This document shows positions 7,753 to 16,370 of a stretch of 64,000 nt of DNA, in pieces. The notes under the pieces were generated by a model. The model did not search any database. It was not told the DNA's origin and saw only the letters and a program-made list of their open reading frames with translations. Every line of letters starts with the position of its first letter. Positions within the stretch are counted from its first letter, which is position 1. Both the position numbers and the translations under genes were made by a program. Source of the stretch: Nocardia beijingensis NBRC 16342 (GTDB lineage Bacteria; Actinomycetota; Actinomycetes; Mycobacteriales; Mycobacteriaceae); NCBI RefSeq assembly GCF_001612785.1, contig NZ_BDBC01000025.1:1-64000 (forward strand), given 5' to 3'.

Positions 7753-9099
7753 ATGGTGTTGAGCCCGACGGTCGATCGTCAGATCCGCGTGGCGCGTGCC
7801 GCGGTGTTCACGGTTTTCGGGTTGAACGGCTTCCTGCTCGCCATGTGGGTGGTGCACATCCCGGTCGTCACCGACCGCACGGGGGTCTCCAAATCGACGC
7901 TGGGCATGTTCATCCTGCTGATGTCCGGCGCGGGCATCATCGGGATGCGGCTGGCCGGCCCGCTCGCCGATCGGTTCGGCAGCAGGACGCTGGTGGGGGC
8001 CGCGGCGTGCTTGGGATCGGTCGCGGTGGTCGGTCCCGGCTTCGCCACCGGGCCGTTCACCTTGGCGCTCGCGCTGGCCTGCTTCGGTTTCGGCAACGGC
8101 GCGCTGGACGTGTCGATGAACACCCAAGCGGTGCATGTGGAACGGGCCTACCGGCGCCCGATCATGGCCGCCTTCCACGCGTTGTTCTCCGGTGGGGGCC
8201 TGCTCGGTTCACTGCTCGGAGCCGCCGCGCTCCGGGCGGGCTCGGACGTGCGGGTGACCTTGGTCGTCGCCGCGACGAGCTGCGTCGCGCTGACCCTCAC
8301 GCTGGTGCCGCGGTTGCTGCGGGAGTCGGCGGCGGGCGCGGAAACACCGCAGTCCCATGACGTCGCGTCCGTCCACAGGACCGGCCTCGACCCAGCTGCC
8401 CCGGACCACGGCGCGAAAGTGCCGCAAGCCCAGGGCGCTGTATCCCGGCATGACGTCGAGCTGATCGGGTCGGACGCCCTCTCCGTCACACAGCCGCAGG
8501 AGCCCGTTTCCCATGCCCCGACCCACCTCGATGCCCGAGCACGCAGCCGGAAGGTGCTCGCGCTGGCCGTTATCGCCTTCGCCCTGCTGCTGGCCGAAGG
8601 CGTGGCCGCCGACTGGAGCGCCTTGCAGCTGCGCGAACACCTCGGCGCCGACGCGGCCACCGCGGCGCTCGCCTTCGGCGCCTTCTCCACCACGATGACG
8701 ATCGGGCGTTTCGGCGCCGACCGGGTGAACCACGCCTTCGGCGGGGTCGCGGTGGTGCGCTACGGCTCGCTCCTCGCGGCCATCGGCTTGGCCGTCATCG
8801 TGGTCTCGCCGTGGATACCGCTGACGCTGTTCGGCTGGGCCTTGACCGGGCTCGGACTCGCCGGAGGTGTCCCGCAGATCTTTAGCTCGGCGGGGAATCT
8901 GGGCTCACACACGGCCGCGACCGATATGTCGCGGGTGTTCAGCGTGGGCTACCTGGGCTTGCTCGCCGGGCCGACGATCATCGGCTGGCTCACCGCCGTG
9001 GTGTCGCTGACCACGGCGATGGTCGTGCCGATGCTCGCCGTACTGCTGTGCTGCGGGTACGCGGGCGTCGTCGCCACGCCGCGTGAGCAGGCACGCTGA
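7753..9099 (+). CDS. MFS transporter
   Basis: A 448-residue major facilitator superfamily protein with about 12 hydrophobic helices. The cytoplasmic loop between helices 2 and 3 carries an MFS-type motif (GPLADRFGSRTLVG). An unusually long hydrophilic loop of about 80 residues, rich in Ser, His, Pro and Ala, separates the N- and C-terminal halves. The architecture resembles YbjJ/FucP-like sugar or multidrug permeases, but the substrate is not predictable. ATG 7753 is chosen because homology begins there; the open frame extends about 34 codons upstream with a non-membrane leader. It is divergent from the AraC regulator. Confidence 0.85.
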   Translation: MVLSPTVDRQIRVARAAVFTVFGLNGFLLAMWVVHIPVVTDRTGVSKSTLGMFILLMSGAGIIGMRLAGPLADRFGSRTLVGAAACLGSVAVVGPGFATGPFTLALALACFGFGNGALDVSMNTQAVHVERAYRRPIMAAFHALFSGGGLLGSLLGAAALRAGSDVRVTLVVAATSCVALTLTLVPRLLRESAAGAETPQSHDVASVHRTGLDPAAPDHGAKVPQAQGAVSRHDVELIGSDALSVTQPQEPVSHAPTHLDARARSRKVLALAVIAFALLLAEGVAADWSALQLREHLGADAATAALAFGAFSTTMTIGRFGADRVNHAFGGVAVVRYGSLLAAIGLAVIVVSPWIPLTLFGWALTGLGLAGGVPQIFSSAGNLGSHTAATDMSRVFSVGYLGLLAGPTIIGWLTAVVSLTTAMVVPMLAVLLCCGYAGVVATPREQAR

Positions 9100-9104
9100 C
9101 CGGA

Positions 9105-9554
9105 TCACGAACTCCAGGACAGCTCGACCATCGGCACCCGGTCGATCGCCGTGCTCGTGGCTTCCTCGATGATGCGGCTCAGGTTCCGGTACGCCCGCGG
9201 GCGCGTGCGCCGGTAGTCGTCGAGAACGGCGGCAGACTCCTCGGAACTCAGCACCCGGGCCACGGCCGAAACCCGGTGACGCGCACCGATGCTCACGTGA
9301 CAGTGCGGATCGGCGGCGAGATTGCGGAACCACTGGGCCTGTGCGCCGAACCCGGAGGCGATGACCGCGCGGTCGGGGTTCGGCCGTGCCACCGTCTCCA
9401 GCACCACGTAGCGCGGACGACCCGAGCGACGGCCGGTGTGCTCCAGCAGCAGTAGCCGTCCACCGAACAGGAAGCCGAGCCGAGCCCGGAACACGGCGAT
9501 CGGCGCGCGCACGAACCATCTGGTCCGCAACAACCGCGCGCCGATGCTCGTCAT
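9105..9554 (-). CDS. Nitroreductase/deazaflavin-dependent (Ddn-like) protein
   Basis: A 149-residue protein of the Ddn/DUF385 family, which binds the deazaflavin F420 in a split-barrel fold. Characteristic pieces are LLLLEHTGRRSGRPR, then WFRNLAADPHCHVSIG, and the C-terminal DRVPMVEL. F420-dependent reductases of this kind occur widely in mycobacteria and Nocardia and reduce quinones or nitroaromatics; the exact substrate is unknown. It is convergent with the MFS gene (5 bp apart) and has its own start at 9554 (ATG). Length is normal for the family. Confidence 0.85.
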   Translation of the reverse strand: MTSIGARLLRTRWFVRAPIAVFRARLGFLFGGRLLLLEHTGRRSGRPRYVVLETVARPNPDRAVIASGFGAQAQWFRNLAADPHCHVSIGARHRVSAVARVLSSEESAAVLDDYRRTRPRAYRNLSRIIEEATSTAIDRVPMVELSWSS

Positions 9555-9580
9555 GGCTCCAGACTAGCGTTCATCGACCG

Positions 9581-10321
9581 CTACTTGGGGGCCACCAGGC
9601 ACAGGGTGATCGGCTCCGGCTTGGGGTAGACGATCGTGTCGTTCTCGGTCGCCTTCGCTCCGCACGCCGACTTGTCGGCAGTGCCGCGCACGATCCGGCC
9701 GATCTTGAAGTCCGCCGTCGAGCCGCAGGCCACCTTGGTGCTCGCGCCGAGGAAGCCGCCGTCGATGCAGTCCCCCTCCTTGACATTCAGCCGCAGGCAC
9801 AGCGTGTACTCGTCGCCGCCGGTTTGGTAATAGCTGGCGTAGTCCTTGGTGGGGCAGTTCGCGTTCGCGCCGTCGAGCCGTTGCGCCACCACATAATTCG
9901 CTTCGGGATCGGAGCAGTCCTTGGTCGCGAACTCGGCTTTGACGGTGGTGCCGGACAACTTCGCGCACTGACCGATATCGATCTTCTCGCCGTCCGAACG
10001 GAAAACGGTGCGAGCGCCAACGACCAGCAACCCGATCGCCAGGACGACGCCGAGTATGCCGAGGATCTTGCCGACACCGCTCCCGCCGCGATTCTGCTGG
10101 GGCGGGGGTCCCGGCGGCGGGAACCCGCCAGCGGGGTAACCCGGCTGCTGCGGGAAACCACCCTACGGCGGAAAGCCCGGCTGCGGCTGACCGGGGTACC
10201 CGGGCTGCGGGTAACCCTGCGGCTGGCCCGGCTGCCCCGGAAAGCCTTGTGGCGCACCGGAAGGCGGCTGCTGCGGGTAGCCGGGCTGGCCTGGATACGG
10301 TTGATTCGGTGGTGTGGTCAT
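9581..10321 (-). pseudogene. LppU/SCO3897-like membrane-anchored protein gene interrupted by an in-frame TAG
   Basis: The gene begins at ATG 10321 with a strong site (GGAGGGGATCC before the ATG). It encodes a Pro/Gly/Gln-rich N-terminus of PGQPGYPQQ type, a single membrane helix (ILGIVV-like, about residues 85-100) and a Cys-containing extracytoplasmic domain of the LppU/SCO3897 type (GQCAKLSG, then NCPTKDYAS, ending CLVAPK). Codon 53 is TAG (+ strand CTA at 10163-10165), flanked in the same frame by GFPP and GGFPQQPGYP, so the open frame would otherwise be 246 residues. A Tyr codon TAC or Gln codon CAG is the likely ancestor. It is either a nonsense mutation, a sequencing error, or read through. 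The downstream part has a possible internal start at 10030. Confidence 0.8.
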
Positions 10322-10492
10322 GGATCCCCTCCCCGGGTCTCGCTTGGTTCCGTGCGCGCAGGGGCGACGGGCGAACCCATGGAATCTAGCCGATCGGCGC
10401 CGGTAGCGCCGTGCGGGATGCCAGCCGGCTCCCCGGACCGGATAGGCCAACCGGCGCAACGGCTTCGGCGCACCGAAGCCGTTGCGGCGGGT

Positions 10493-11641
10493 TCACAGAT
10501 ACAGTCCCGGATTCACCGCGTCCACGGCAACGGCGTCGATCCGCGCCTCGCCGTCGCGCACCGAGACCAGTTCGGCCAAGGTCGCGCCGTCCGGAAACAC
10601 GGCGGCCGCGCCCGGCTGCTCCCGCTCCAGCCACGCCGCCGACTCGCCGGAGGACAGCCGCCCGATCTCGATCCGCGCCAGGCACCGGCCCGGCCGCGTC
10701 ACGGCCGGATGCAGGCGGGACAAGTCCTCGTTGGTGGTGATGGCGACGAGCACGTCCCTGCCCTGGCCGAGCATGCCGTCGGTCAGGTTCAGCAGCCGGG
10801 AGAGTCCTTGGCCCGCCGCTTCCTTCGCCTCTCCGCGAATCAGCTCGTCACAGTCCTCCAGAACCAGCATCCGCCAGCGCGGCGCGCCCTCGTCGGTGTT
10901 GTCCACACCGGCGGCGACCTCCATGAGATAGCCGGGCTTGCCGAACATCACCTCGGGATCGAGCACGCAGTCGAGCTGGCACCAGCCGCCCCAGGCCCGC
11001 GCCAGCGCGCGCAGCGCGGTGGTCTTCCCGGTGCCGGGCGGGCCGTGCAGCAGCACCAGCCTGCCGCGCACGTCGTCGGCGGTGAGCGACATCAGGCGAT
11101 CGAGCGCGGTGGCGACCGGCCCCGCGTAGTTGCCGCGGATCGATGCCCACTCCGGAGCCGTGATCGAGCGCGCGCGCCGCTGCGGACCGTGGGTGTGCAT
11201 GTGCCAGAAGCCCATCTCGACGGTCTCACCCACCTCGGGCGGCGCCGCCGCGTCCCGGATCGCCTCGGCGAGCAGTTCGTCCGCGAGCGTCTCGGTGACG
11301 GCGGTGACCTCGACCATCGCCGAGCCGCCCGACCAGCGCACCGACCGCAGCGACCAGCCGGGGCCGACGACCAGCGTGGCCGCGCTGTCGTTGTCGCGCA
11401 CGGTGCGCACCACGCGACCGCGACCCGGACGCAGCGGCGCGTCCGGCCGCACTCGTTCCAGATGCGCGGTGCGCGCGCACGGATGATCGCCGCGCAGGAA
11501 CGGACCGAGCGCGAGGGCATCGATCGCGTCGCGGATGGAGTAGGTGGAATCGACTACGACGGTCCACGGCAGCCGCTCGGCCGGATCGGCCGAGGGCTCC
11601 CCGGGACCGATCAACCGAAGAGGCTCATGACGTGCGGACAC
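10493..11641 (-). CDS. DUF5925 domain AAA ATPase
   Basis: A 382-residue protein. About 170 residues of DUF5925 precede an AAA+ ATPase module. Walker A is GPPGTGKT at 200-207, Walker B is MLVLEDCDE around 258-266, and the sensor region is AITTNEDLSRLHP. The C-terminal part resembles an AAA lid. Such proteins are common in actinobacteria but their client is unknown. The 171 bp between its stop and the broken LppU-like gene hold only that gene's promoter. The start at 11641 is ATG, and a strong terminator hairpin lies just upstream, so it is separate from the pnt operon. Confidence 0.82.
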   Translation of the reverse strand: MSARHEPLRLIGPGEPSADPAERLPWTVVVDSTYSIRDAIDALALGPFLRGDHPCARTAHLERVRPDAPLRPGRGRVVRTVRDNDSAATLVVGPGWSLRSVRWSGGSAMVEVTAVTETLADELLAEAIRDAAAPPEVGETVEMGFWHMHTHGPQRRARSITAPEWASIRGNYAGPVATALDRLMSLTADDVRGRLVLLHGPPGTGKTTALRALARAWGGWCQLDCVLDPEVMFGKPGYLMEVAAGVDNTDEGAPRWRMLVLEDCDELIRGEAKEAAGQGLSRLLNLTDGMLGQGRDVLVAITTNEDLSRLHPAVTRPGRCLARIEIGRLSSGESAAWLEREQPGAAAVFPDGATLAELVSVRDGEARIDAVAVDAVNPGLYL

Positions 11642-11689
11642 TCCGAGAATGATCCGGGGCGGCGTGGCACGGTGTCCATCGAATTACGA

Positions 11690-11725
11690 CAGTGCCCCCT
11701 CCGCACCACGGCGGAGGGGGCACTG
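11690..11725 (-). terminator. Intrinsic terminator of the pnt operon
   Basis: A perfect 15-bp inverted repeat (11690-11704 and 11711-11725) with a 6-base loop lies 17 bp after the pntB stop on the minus strand. It is very GC-rich; no long U tract follows, as is common in actinobacteria. Confidence 0.8.
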
Positions 11726-11741
11726 CGCGGAAACGCGTCGC

Positions 11742-13175
11742 CTACAGCGCCTTCAGTTCCTCGGTGACTGCTCCGACGGACTTCTTGGCGTCGCCGAACA
11801 GCATGGAGGTGTGGTCGGCGTAGAACAGCGGGTTGTCGATGCCGGCGAATCCACTGTTCATGGAGCGCTTGAGCACGATCACCGACTTGGCCTGGTCGAC
11901 GTTGAGCACGGGCATGCCGTAGATCGGGCTGGAGGCGTCCTCGCGGGCGGCGGGGTTGGTGACGTCGTTGGCGCCGATCACCAGGGCGACGTCGGTGCGG
12001 CCGAATTCGCCGTTGATGTCGTCCATTTCCTTGAGCGCGTCGTAGGAGACCTCGGCCTCGGCCAAAAGGACGTTCATGTGGCCCGGCATGCGACCGGCCA
12101 CCGGGTGGATGGCGTATTTGACCTCCACGCCTTTAGCTTCCAGCAGCGAGGCCATCTCCTTGACCGCGTGCTGCGCCTGCGCGACCGCCATGCCGTAGCC
12201 GGGCACGACGATCACCTGGTTGGCGTAGGCCATCTGGATCGCGGCGTCCGCGGCGGAGGTGGCCTTGGCCTGCTTCTGCTCACCACCAGCCCCGGCGACA
12301 GCCGCGCCGCCGCCACCGAAGCCGCCCGCGACGATGGCCGGGATGGACCGGTTCATCGCCTTGGCCATCAGGTTGGTCAGGATGGTGCCGGACGCGCCGA
12401 CGATCATGCCCGCCACGATCATCGCGGTGTTGTTCAGCGCCAGACCCGCCGCCGCGGCCGACAACCCGGTCAGCGCGTTGAGCAGCGAGATCACCACGGG
12501 CATGTCCGCGCCGCCGATGGGCAGCACGACCATCAACCCGAGCACGCCCGCCAGCACCAGAACCGCGATCATCCACAGCTGCGACACCCCCTCACCGGTG
12601 GCGCCGACGCCGATCACGACCGCCGCGGCGATCGCGCCCAGCAGCAGCAACAGGTTCAGCGGCTGCTGCAACTTGCCGATCCCGATCGGGCGGCCGGGCA
12701 GGATCTCCTGCAACTTGCCGAACGCGATCAGCGAGCCCCAGAACGACACCGAACCGATGATCGCCGCGAACAGCGACCCGATCACGATGTGCACCGTCGG
12801 CTCTTCGTCGAAGTGCGAGAACCCCTGGGAATTGATGAATTCCGACCAGGCGATGAGCGCGACCGTGCCGCCGCCGACACCGTTGAACGCGGCCACCAAC
12901 TGCGGCATCGCGGTCATCTTGGTGTATTTCGCCGGGGGCACGCCCAGCACGACACCGACCACCAGGCCTGCGACGATGAGAATCCAGTTGCTGGTGTGGC
13001 GGATCGAGATCAGCGTCGCGATCACCGCGATCACCATGCCGACCGCGGCGATCAAGTTGCCGCGCACCGCGGTCTTCGGGCCGGTCAAGCCCATCAGACC
13101 GTAGATGAACAGCGAGAACGACACGATGTAGAGACCGTTGACCAGATAGGTCACGTTGTCGAAGGTGTGCATCAC
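11742..13175 (-). CDS. pntB: NAD(P) transhydrogenase subunit beta
   Basis: A 477-residue beta subunit of the proton-translocating transhydrogenase. The N-terminal two thirds hold about nine membrane helices. The C-terminal ~180 residues form the NADP(H)-binding domain III (VPGYGMAVAQAQHAV, then GRMPGHMNVLLAEA, and ALVIGANDVTNPAA). It couples hydride transfer from NADH to NADP with proton inflow. It overlaps the upstream pntAB by 4 bases (ATGA), so the three genes form one operon. Everything expected is intact, and the strong terminator follows at once. Confidence 0.95.
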   Translation of the reverse strand: MMHTFDNVTYLVNGLYIVSFSLFIYGLMGLTGPKTAVRGNLIAAVGMVIAVIATLISIRHTSNWILIVAGLVVGVVLGVPPAKYTKMTAMPQLVAAFNGVGGGTVALIAWSEFINSQGFSHFDEEPTVHIVIGSLFAAIIGSVSFWGSLIAFGKLQEILPGRPIGIGKLQQPLNLLLLLGAIAAAVVIGVGATGEGVSQLWMIAVLVLAGVLGLMVVLPIGGADMPVVISLLNALTGLSAAAAGLALNNTAMIVAGMIVGASGTILTNLMAKAMNRSIPAIVAGGFGGGGAAVAGAGGEQKQAKATSAADAAIQMAYANQVIVVPGYGMAVAQAQHAVKEMASLLEAKGVEVKYAIHPVAGRMPGHMNVLLAEAEVSYDALKEMDDINGEFGRTDVALVIGANDVTNPAAREDASSPIYGMPVLNVDQAKSVIVLKRSMNSGFAGIDNPLFYADHTSMLFGDAKKSVGAVTEELKAL

Positions 13176-13489
13176 TCACCGGCCTTCTGCGCGGCGGCGG
13201 GCTTCTTGCCCTTGAACATGCCCAGCATGCGGTCGGTGACCACGAAACCACCGATCACGTTCAAGGTTCCGAACACCACCGCGACGAACAGGATGATCTG
13301 GGTCAGGATCGACGGATCCTGCACATTGCCGAGGGTGACCAGCGCACCGAGCACCACGATGCCGTGGATGGCGTTGGTGCCCGACATCAACGGCGTGTGC
13401 AGGGTGTTGGGCACCTTGGAGATCACGGCGAAACCGACGAACCCGGACAGCACCAGGATCGCGATATTCGCCAGCAATTCGGTATACAT
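13172..13489 (-). CDS. pntAB: NAD(P) transhydrogenase subunit alpha, part 2 (membrane)
   Basis: A 105-residue, mostly hydrophobic protein with three to four membrane helices that corresponds to the C-terminal membrane part of PntA, encoded separately as in many actinobacteria. It helps to form the proton channel with PntB. The MSGTNAIHGIVVLGAL stretch is the family hallmark. It overlaps pntAA by one base and pntB by four. Length is normal. No independent promoter is expected. Confidence 0.93.
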   Translation of the reverse strand: MYTELLANIAILVLSGFVGFAVISKVPNTLHTPLMSGTNAIHGIVVLGALVTLGNVQDPSILTQIILFVAVVFGTLNVIGGFVVTDRMLGMFKGKKPAAAQKAGE

Positions 13490-14667
13490 CAGTTCTCCAC
13501 CTTCGCCTCGGTCGCGTCCTTCACCTGCGCAGGTTCGGTCGCGCTTGCGGGCGCGTCCGGTTCGCGGGTGACGCAGGAATCCGCCAGCACCTGGTCGCCG
13601 AAATCGGGGGCGAGCTTGCCGTCGACGAGCATCAACTCCAGCAGCGCCGCGATGTTCTTCGAATACAACTCCGAAGCGTGCTCGGGCATGGTGGCGGGCA
13701 GGTTCAACGGCGAGGCGATGGTCACCTCGTGCTTGACCACCGTCTGTCCCGGCTCGGTCAGCTCGCAGTTGCCGCCGGTCTCACCGGCCAGGTCCACGAT
13801 CACGCTGCCGGGCTTCATACCCTCCACCGCGGCGGCCGTCACCAGTCGCGGCGCGGGGCGACCCGGCACCAGCGCGGTGGTGATCACCACGTCGAAGCCC
13901 TTGATCGCGTCCTCGAGCGCCTGCTGCTGCTTGGCCTTCTCCTCATCGGTGAGTTCGCGGGCATACCCGCCCTCACCGGCCGCGTCGATACCCAGATCCA
14001 GCCACTGCGCACCCACCGACCGCACCTGATCGGCCACCTCGGGACGCACGTCGTAACCGGTGGTGCGGCCACCGAGGCGCTTGGCGGTCGCCAGCGCCTG
14101 CAACCCGGCCACACCCACGCCCAGCACCAGCACCGTCGCGGGCTTCACCGTGCCCGCCGCCGTGGTCAGCATGGGGAAGAAGCGGGTGGACTCCGAGGCC
14201 GCCAACAGCACCGCCTTGTACCCGGCCACGTTCGCCTGCGAGGACAGCGCGTCCATCACCTGCGCACGCGAGATCCGCGGAATCGCCTCCACCGCGAACG
14301 CCTGTACCCCCGCCGCTTTCAGCGCGCCGATCTGATTGTCGGCGTTGCGCGGCGCGAGGAACCCGATCAGCGTCTGCCCCGACGACAGTTTCGCGACTTC
14401 GGCGTCACTGGGCGGAGCCACCTTCACCACCACCTCCGCCGACCACGGATCACCGATCGACGCGCCCGCCGCCACATAGGCTTCGTCGGGAATCAGCGCG
14501 CCCTTCCCGGCCCCGGACTCCACGACGACCTCGACGCCCTGCTTCAACAGGCTCGGGATGATCTTCGGCACCAATGCGACACGTCGCTCGCCCGCGTTGG
14601 ATTCGCGAACGACACCGACACGCGCGCCGCGCGGCGATGGATCGCCTACGCTCTGCGTTGTCTCCAC
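13489..14667 (-). CDS. pntAA: NAD(P) transhydrogenase subunit alpha, part 1 (NAD-binding)
   Basis: A 392-residue soluble domain I that binds NAD(H), related to alanine dehydrogenase. The N-terminal NAGERRVALVP motif, the Rossmann signature VLGVGVAGLQALA in the middle and the C-terminal VTIASPLNLP are typical. GTG 14667 is the start, preceded by AAGGAAG at good spacing. It heads the pntAA-pntAB-pntB operon, which supplies NADPH at the expense of the proton gradient. In this organism NADPH demand for lipid synthesis gives a plausible reason for the operon, but that is an inference. Confidence 0.94.
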   Translation of the reverse strand: METTQSVGDPSPRGARVGVVRESNAGERRVALVPKIIPSLLKQGVEVVVESGAGKGALIPDEAYVAAGASIGDPWSAEVVVKVAPPSDAEVAKLSSGQTLIGFLAPRNADNQIGALKAAGVQAFAVEAIPRISRAQVMDALSSQANVAGYKAVLLAASESTRFFPMLTTAAGTVKPATVLVLGVGVAGLQALATAKRLGGRTTGYDVRPEVADQVRSVGAQWLDLGIDAAGEGGYARELTDEEKAKQQQALEDAIKGFDVVITTALVPGRPAPRLVTAAAVEGMKPGSVIVDLAGETGGNCELTEPGQTVVKHEVTIASPLNLPATMPEHASELYSKNIAALLELMLVDGKLAPDFGDQVLADSCVTREPDAPASATEPAQVKDATEAKVEN

Positions 14668-15060
14668 TTGTCAGACTTCCTTCTCTTACTGAGCTTCAGG
14701 CAACGGGTAGACGACCGGGCGATGTTACCGATGAGTAAGTTCGCCCAAATCCTCGCCACTGTACCTGGCCCGCGGTGAGCCTAGCTGAGATGCCCGTCAC
14801 ACACGCCGGGCGAATCGCTCTGGTGACGTCCGATACCGTCCGGTCGCCACCGAGCGAACAGCGGGCCGCCGGGGGACGGTCCATCCTTTCCTTTCTCGTG
14901 TGATCGTGGTCTCCGCAGGTGAACACGGCAAGACCGTACAGAGAAGTTGGTTACCCACCTCGAGGTTGGCCACCAGGTGGGACGTGTATCCCACAGCGGC
15001 ATAGTGATGTGCGTCATGCCGATCGAGGATCCGGGGTGTTCCGCGCGCCTCGTACGCCGT
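14668..15060. promoter_or_regulatory. Divergent intergenic region upstream of pnt and HIT genes
   Basis: This stretch of 393 bp holds the promoter of the pnt operon to the left and that of the HIT operon to the right. I found no RNA gene, no clear inverted repeat and no convincing small ORF. An AT-richer segment near 14880-14905 (CCTTTCCTTTCTCGTG) could be part of a promoter. Confidence 0.35.
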
Positions 15061-15534
15061 ATGGTCCAGCGTGTGAACGACTGCGTCTTCTGCCGCATCG
15101 TGGCGGGCGAGGCACCGGCGGCGAAAGTGTACGAGGACGACGCGCTGTGCGCGTTTCTCGACATCCGGCCGATCGCTCGCGGGCACACGCTGGTGATACC
15201 GAAGCGGCACGCCGCCGAGCTGGAGGATCTCGACGCCGAGCTCGGCGCGCAGATCTTCCGGGCCGGTCATCGGCTCGCGCTGGCCATCCGGCGCAGCCGC
15301 CTGGCCGCCGACGGCGCCAATCTGGTGCTCAACGACGGAAGGGCGGCGTTCCAGACCGTCCCGCACGTCCACCTGCACGTGATCCCGCGCAGACACGGCG
15401 ACACGCTGCGGTTCGCAAAGGGTTTCCTCCTGCGCCGCCCGCATGATCCGGTAGCCACCGCCGCGGCCATCCGGGACGGCATCGCGGCATTGGACAACGA
15501 GGGCGCGAGCCCGGAAAAGGAAAACGAGGGATGA
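15061..15534 (+). CDS. HIT family hydrolase
   Basis: A 157-residue histidine-triad protein with the catalytic motif HVHLHVIPR (His102, His104 and His106 when counted from ATG 15061). Such proteins hydrolyse nucleotide phosphoramidates or Ap4A-like substrates. The N-terminal CVFCRIVAGEAPA stretch with Cys8/Cys11 is typical of the HinT/HIT-like group. The start is uncertain: ATG 15061 or GTG 15073 are both plausible and no clear ribosome binding site precedes either. Its stop overlaps the start of the next gene by 4 bases, so both are in one operon. Confidence 0.85.
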   Translation: MVQRVNDCVFCRIVAGEAPAAKVYEDDALCAFLDIRPIARGHTLVIPKRHAAELEDLDAELGAQIFRAGHRLALAIRRSRLAADGANLVLNDGRAAFQTVPHVHLHVIPRRHGDTLRFAKGFLLRRPHDPVATAAAIRDGIAALDNEGASPEKENEG

Positions 15535-16367
15535 CCGAGACGATCGATCGGGTCGCGCTGATCGACCTGCTGTCGCGGCAGTGGGAGGCGATCGACGCGC
15601 TGATCGCGCCGCTGGACGAGGAACGCTGGCGCACCCCGTCGTCGCTGCCCGGCTGGACCGTGTTCGACGTCGTCGCCCACGTCATCGGCACCGAGTCCTT
15701 CCTGCTGGGCGACCGGCCGCCCGCGCACGACCCGACCAGGGCCAAGACCGACGTGAGCACGCTGCCGTACGTGCGCAACGAGACCGCGGTGCTCAACGAG
15801 ATCTGGGTCGACCGGCTGCGCCCGCTGTCCGGCGCCCGTCTGCTCGAGCTGTATCGCGAGGTCATCGACCGCAGGCGCACGGCGCTCGCGGCGATGGGCG
15901 ACGCCGAGTGGGAGAAGGAGACGGTCTCGCCGATCGGGCAGGTGACCTACGGCAAGTTCATGCGGGTGCGGTTGTTCGACTGCTGGATGCACGAACTCGA
16001 CATCGCCGACGCGCTCGGCGTGCGCGTCGAGGAGGGCGGCCCCCGCGGCGAGCTGGCGTTCGCCGAGTTCGCGGGCAACATCCCACGGGTGGTGGCGAAG
16101 AAGGGCGAGGCGCCGGACGGTGCGCGGATCGCGTTCGCGCTCACCGGGCCGCTGGCCAGGACCTTGCGCATCCAAGTGGCGGGCCGGGCGAACTACGTCG
16201 ACGCGTTCGACGGACCCGCCACGGTCGAGATCACTCTCGACTCACGGCTTTTCGTGCGCTTGGGCGGCGGCCGGACGACCGCCGAGGAGCACATGGACGA
16301 GATCACCGTCGAGGGCGACGACGAACTCGGGCAGCGCCTCGTCCGCCACTTGGCCTTCACCCTCTGA
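15531..16367 (+). CDS. Mycothiol-dependent maleylpyruvate isomerase family protein
   Basis: A 278-residue protein with an N-terminal DinB/MDMPI helical-bundle domain and a C-terminal MDMPI_C-like domain. The metal-binding His positions are visible: His50 (VVAHVIG) and His154 (WMHELDIAD), with Glu155 and Asp157 nearby. The family includes mycothiol-dependent isomerases and thiol S-transferases; the substrate here is unknown. Overlap with the HIT gene and only 3 bp to the next gene suggest a three-gene operon. The entire length is intact. Confidence 0.83.
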   Translation: MTETIDRVALIDLLSRQWEAIDALIAPLDEERWRTPSSLPGWTVFDVVAHVIGTESFLLGDRPPAHDPTRAKTDVSTLPYVRNETAVLNEIWVDRLRPLSGARLLELYREVIDRRRTALAAMGDAEWEKETVSPIGQVTYGKFMRVRLFDCWMHELDIADALGVRVEEGGPRGELAFAEFAGNIPRVVAKKGEAPDGARIAFALTGPLARTLRIQVAGRANYVDAFDGPATVEITLDSRLFVRLGGGRTTAEEHMDEITVEGDDELGQRLVRHLAFTL

Positions 16368-16370
16368 CCC

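Noticed and set aside
9386-11767. A 793-codon + strand frame
   Set aside because: It lies antisense to the Ddn-like, LppU-like and AAA genes, with Arg-rich low-complexity content typical of shadow frames.
11649-13571. A 640-codon + strand frame rich in His and Arg
   Set aside because: It is antisense to pntB and pntAB, has no recognisable domain and no ribosome binding site.
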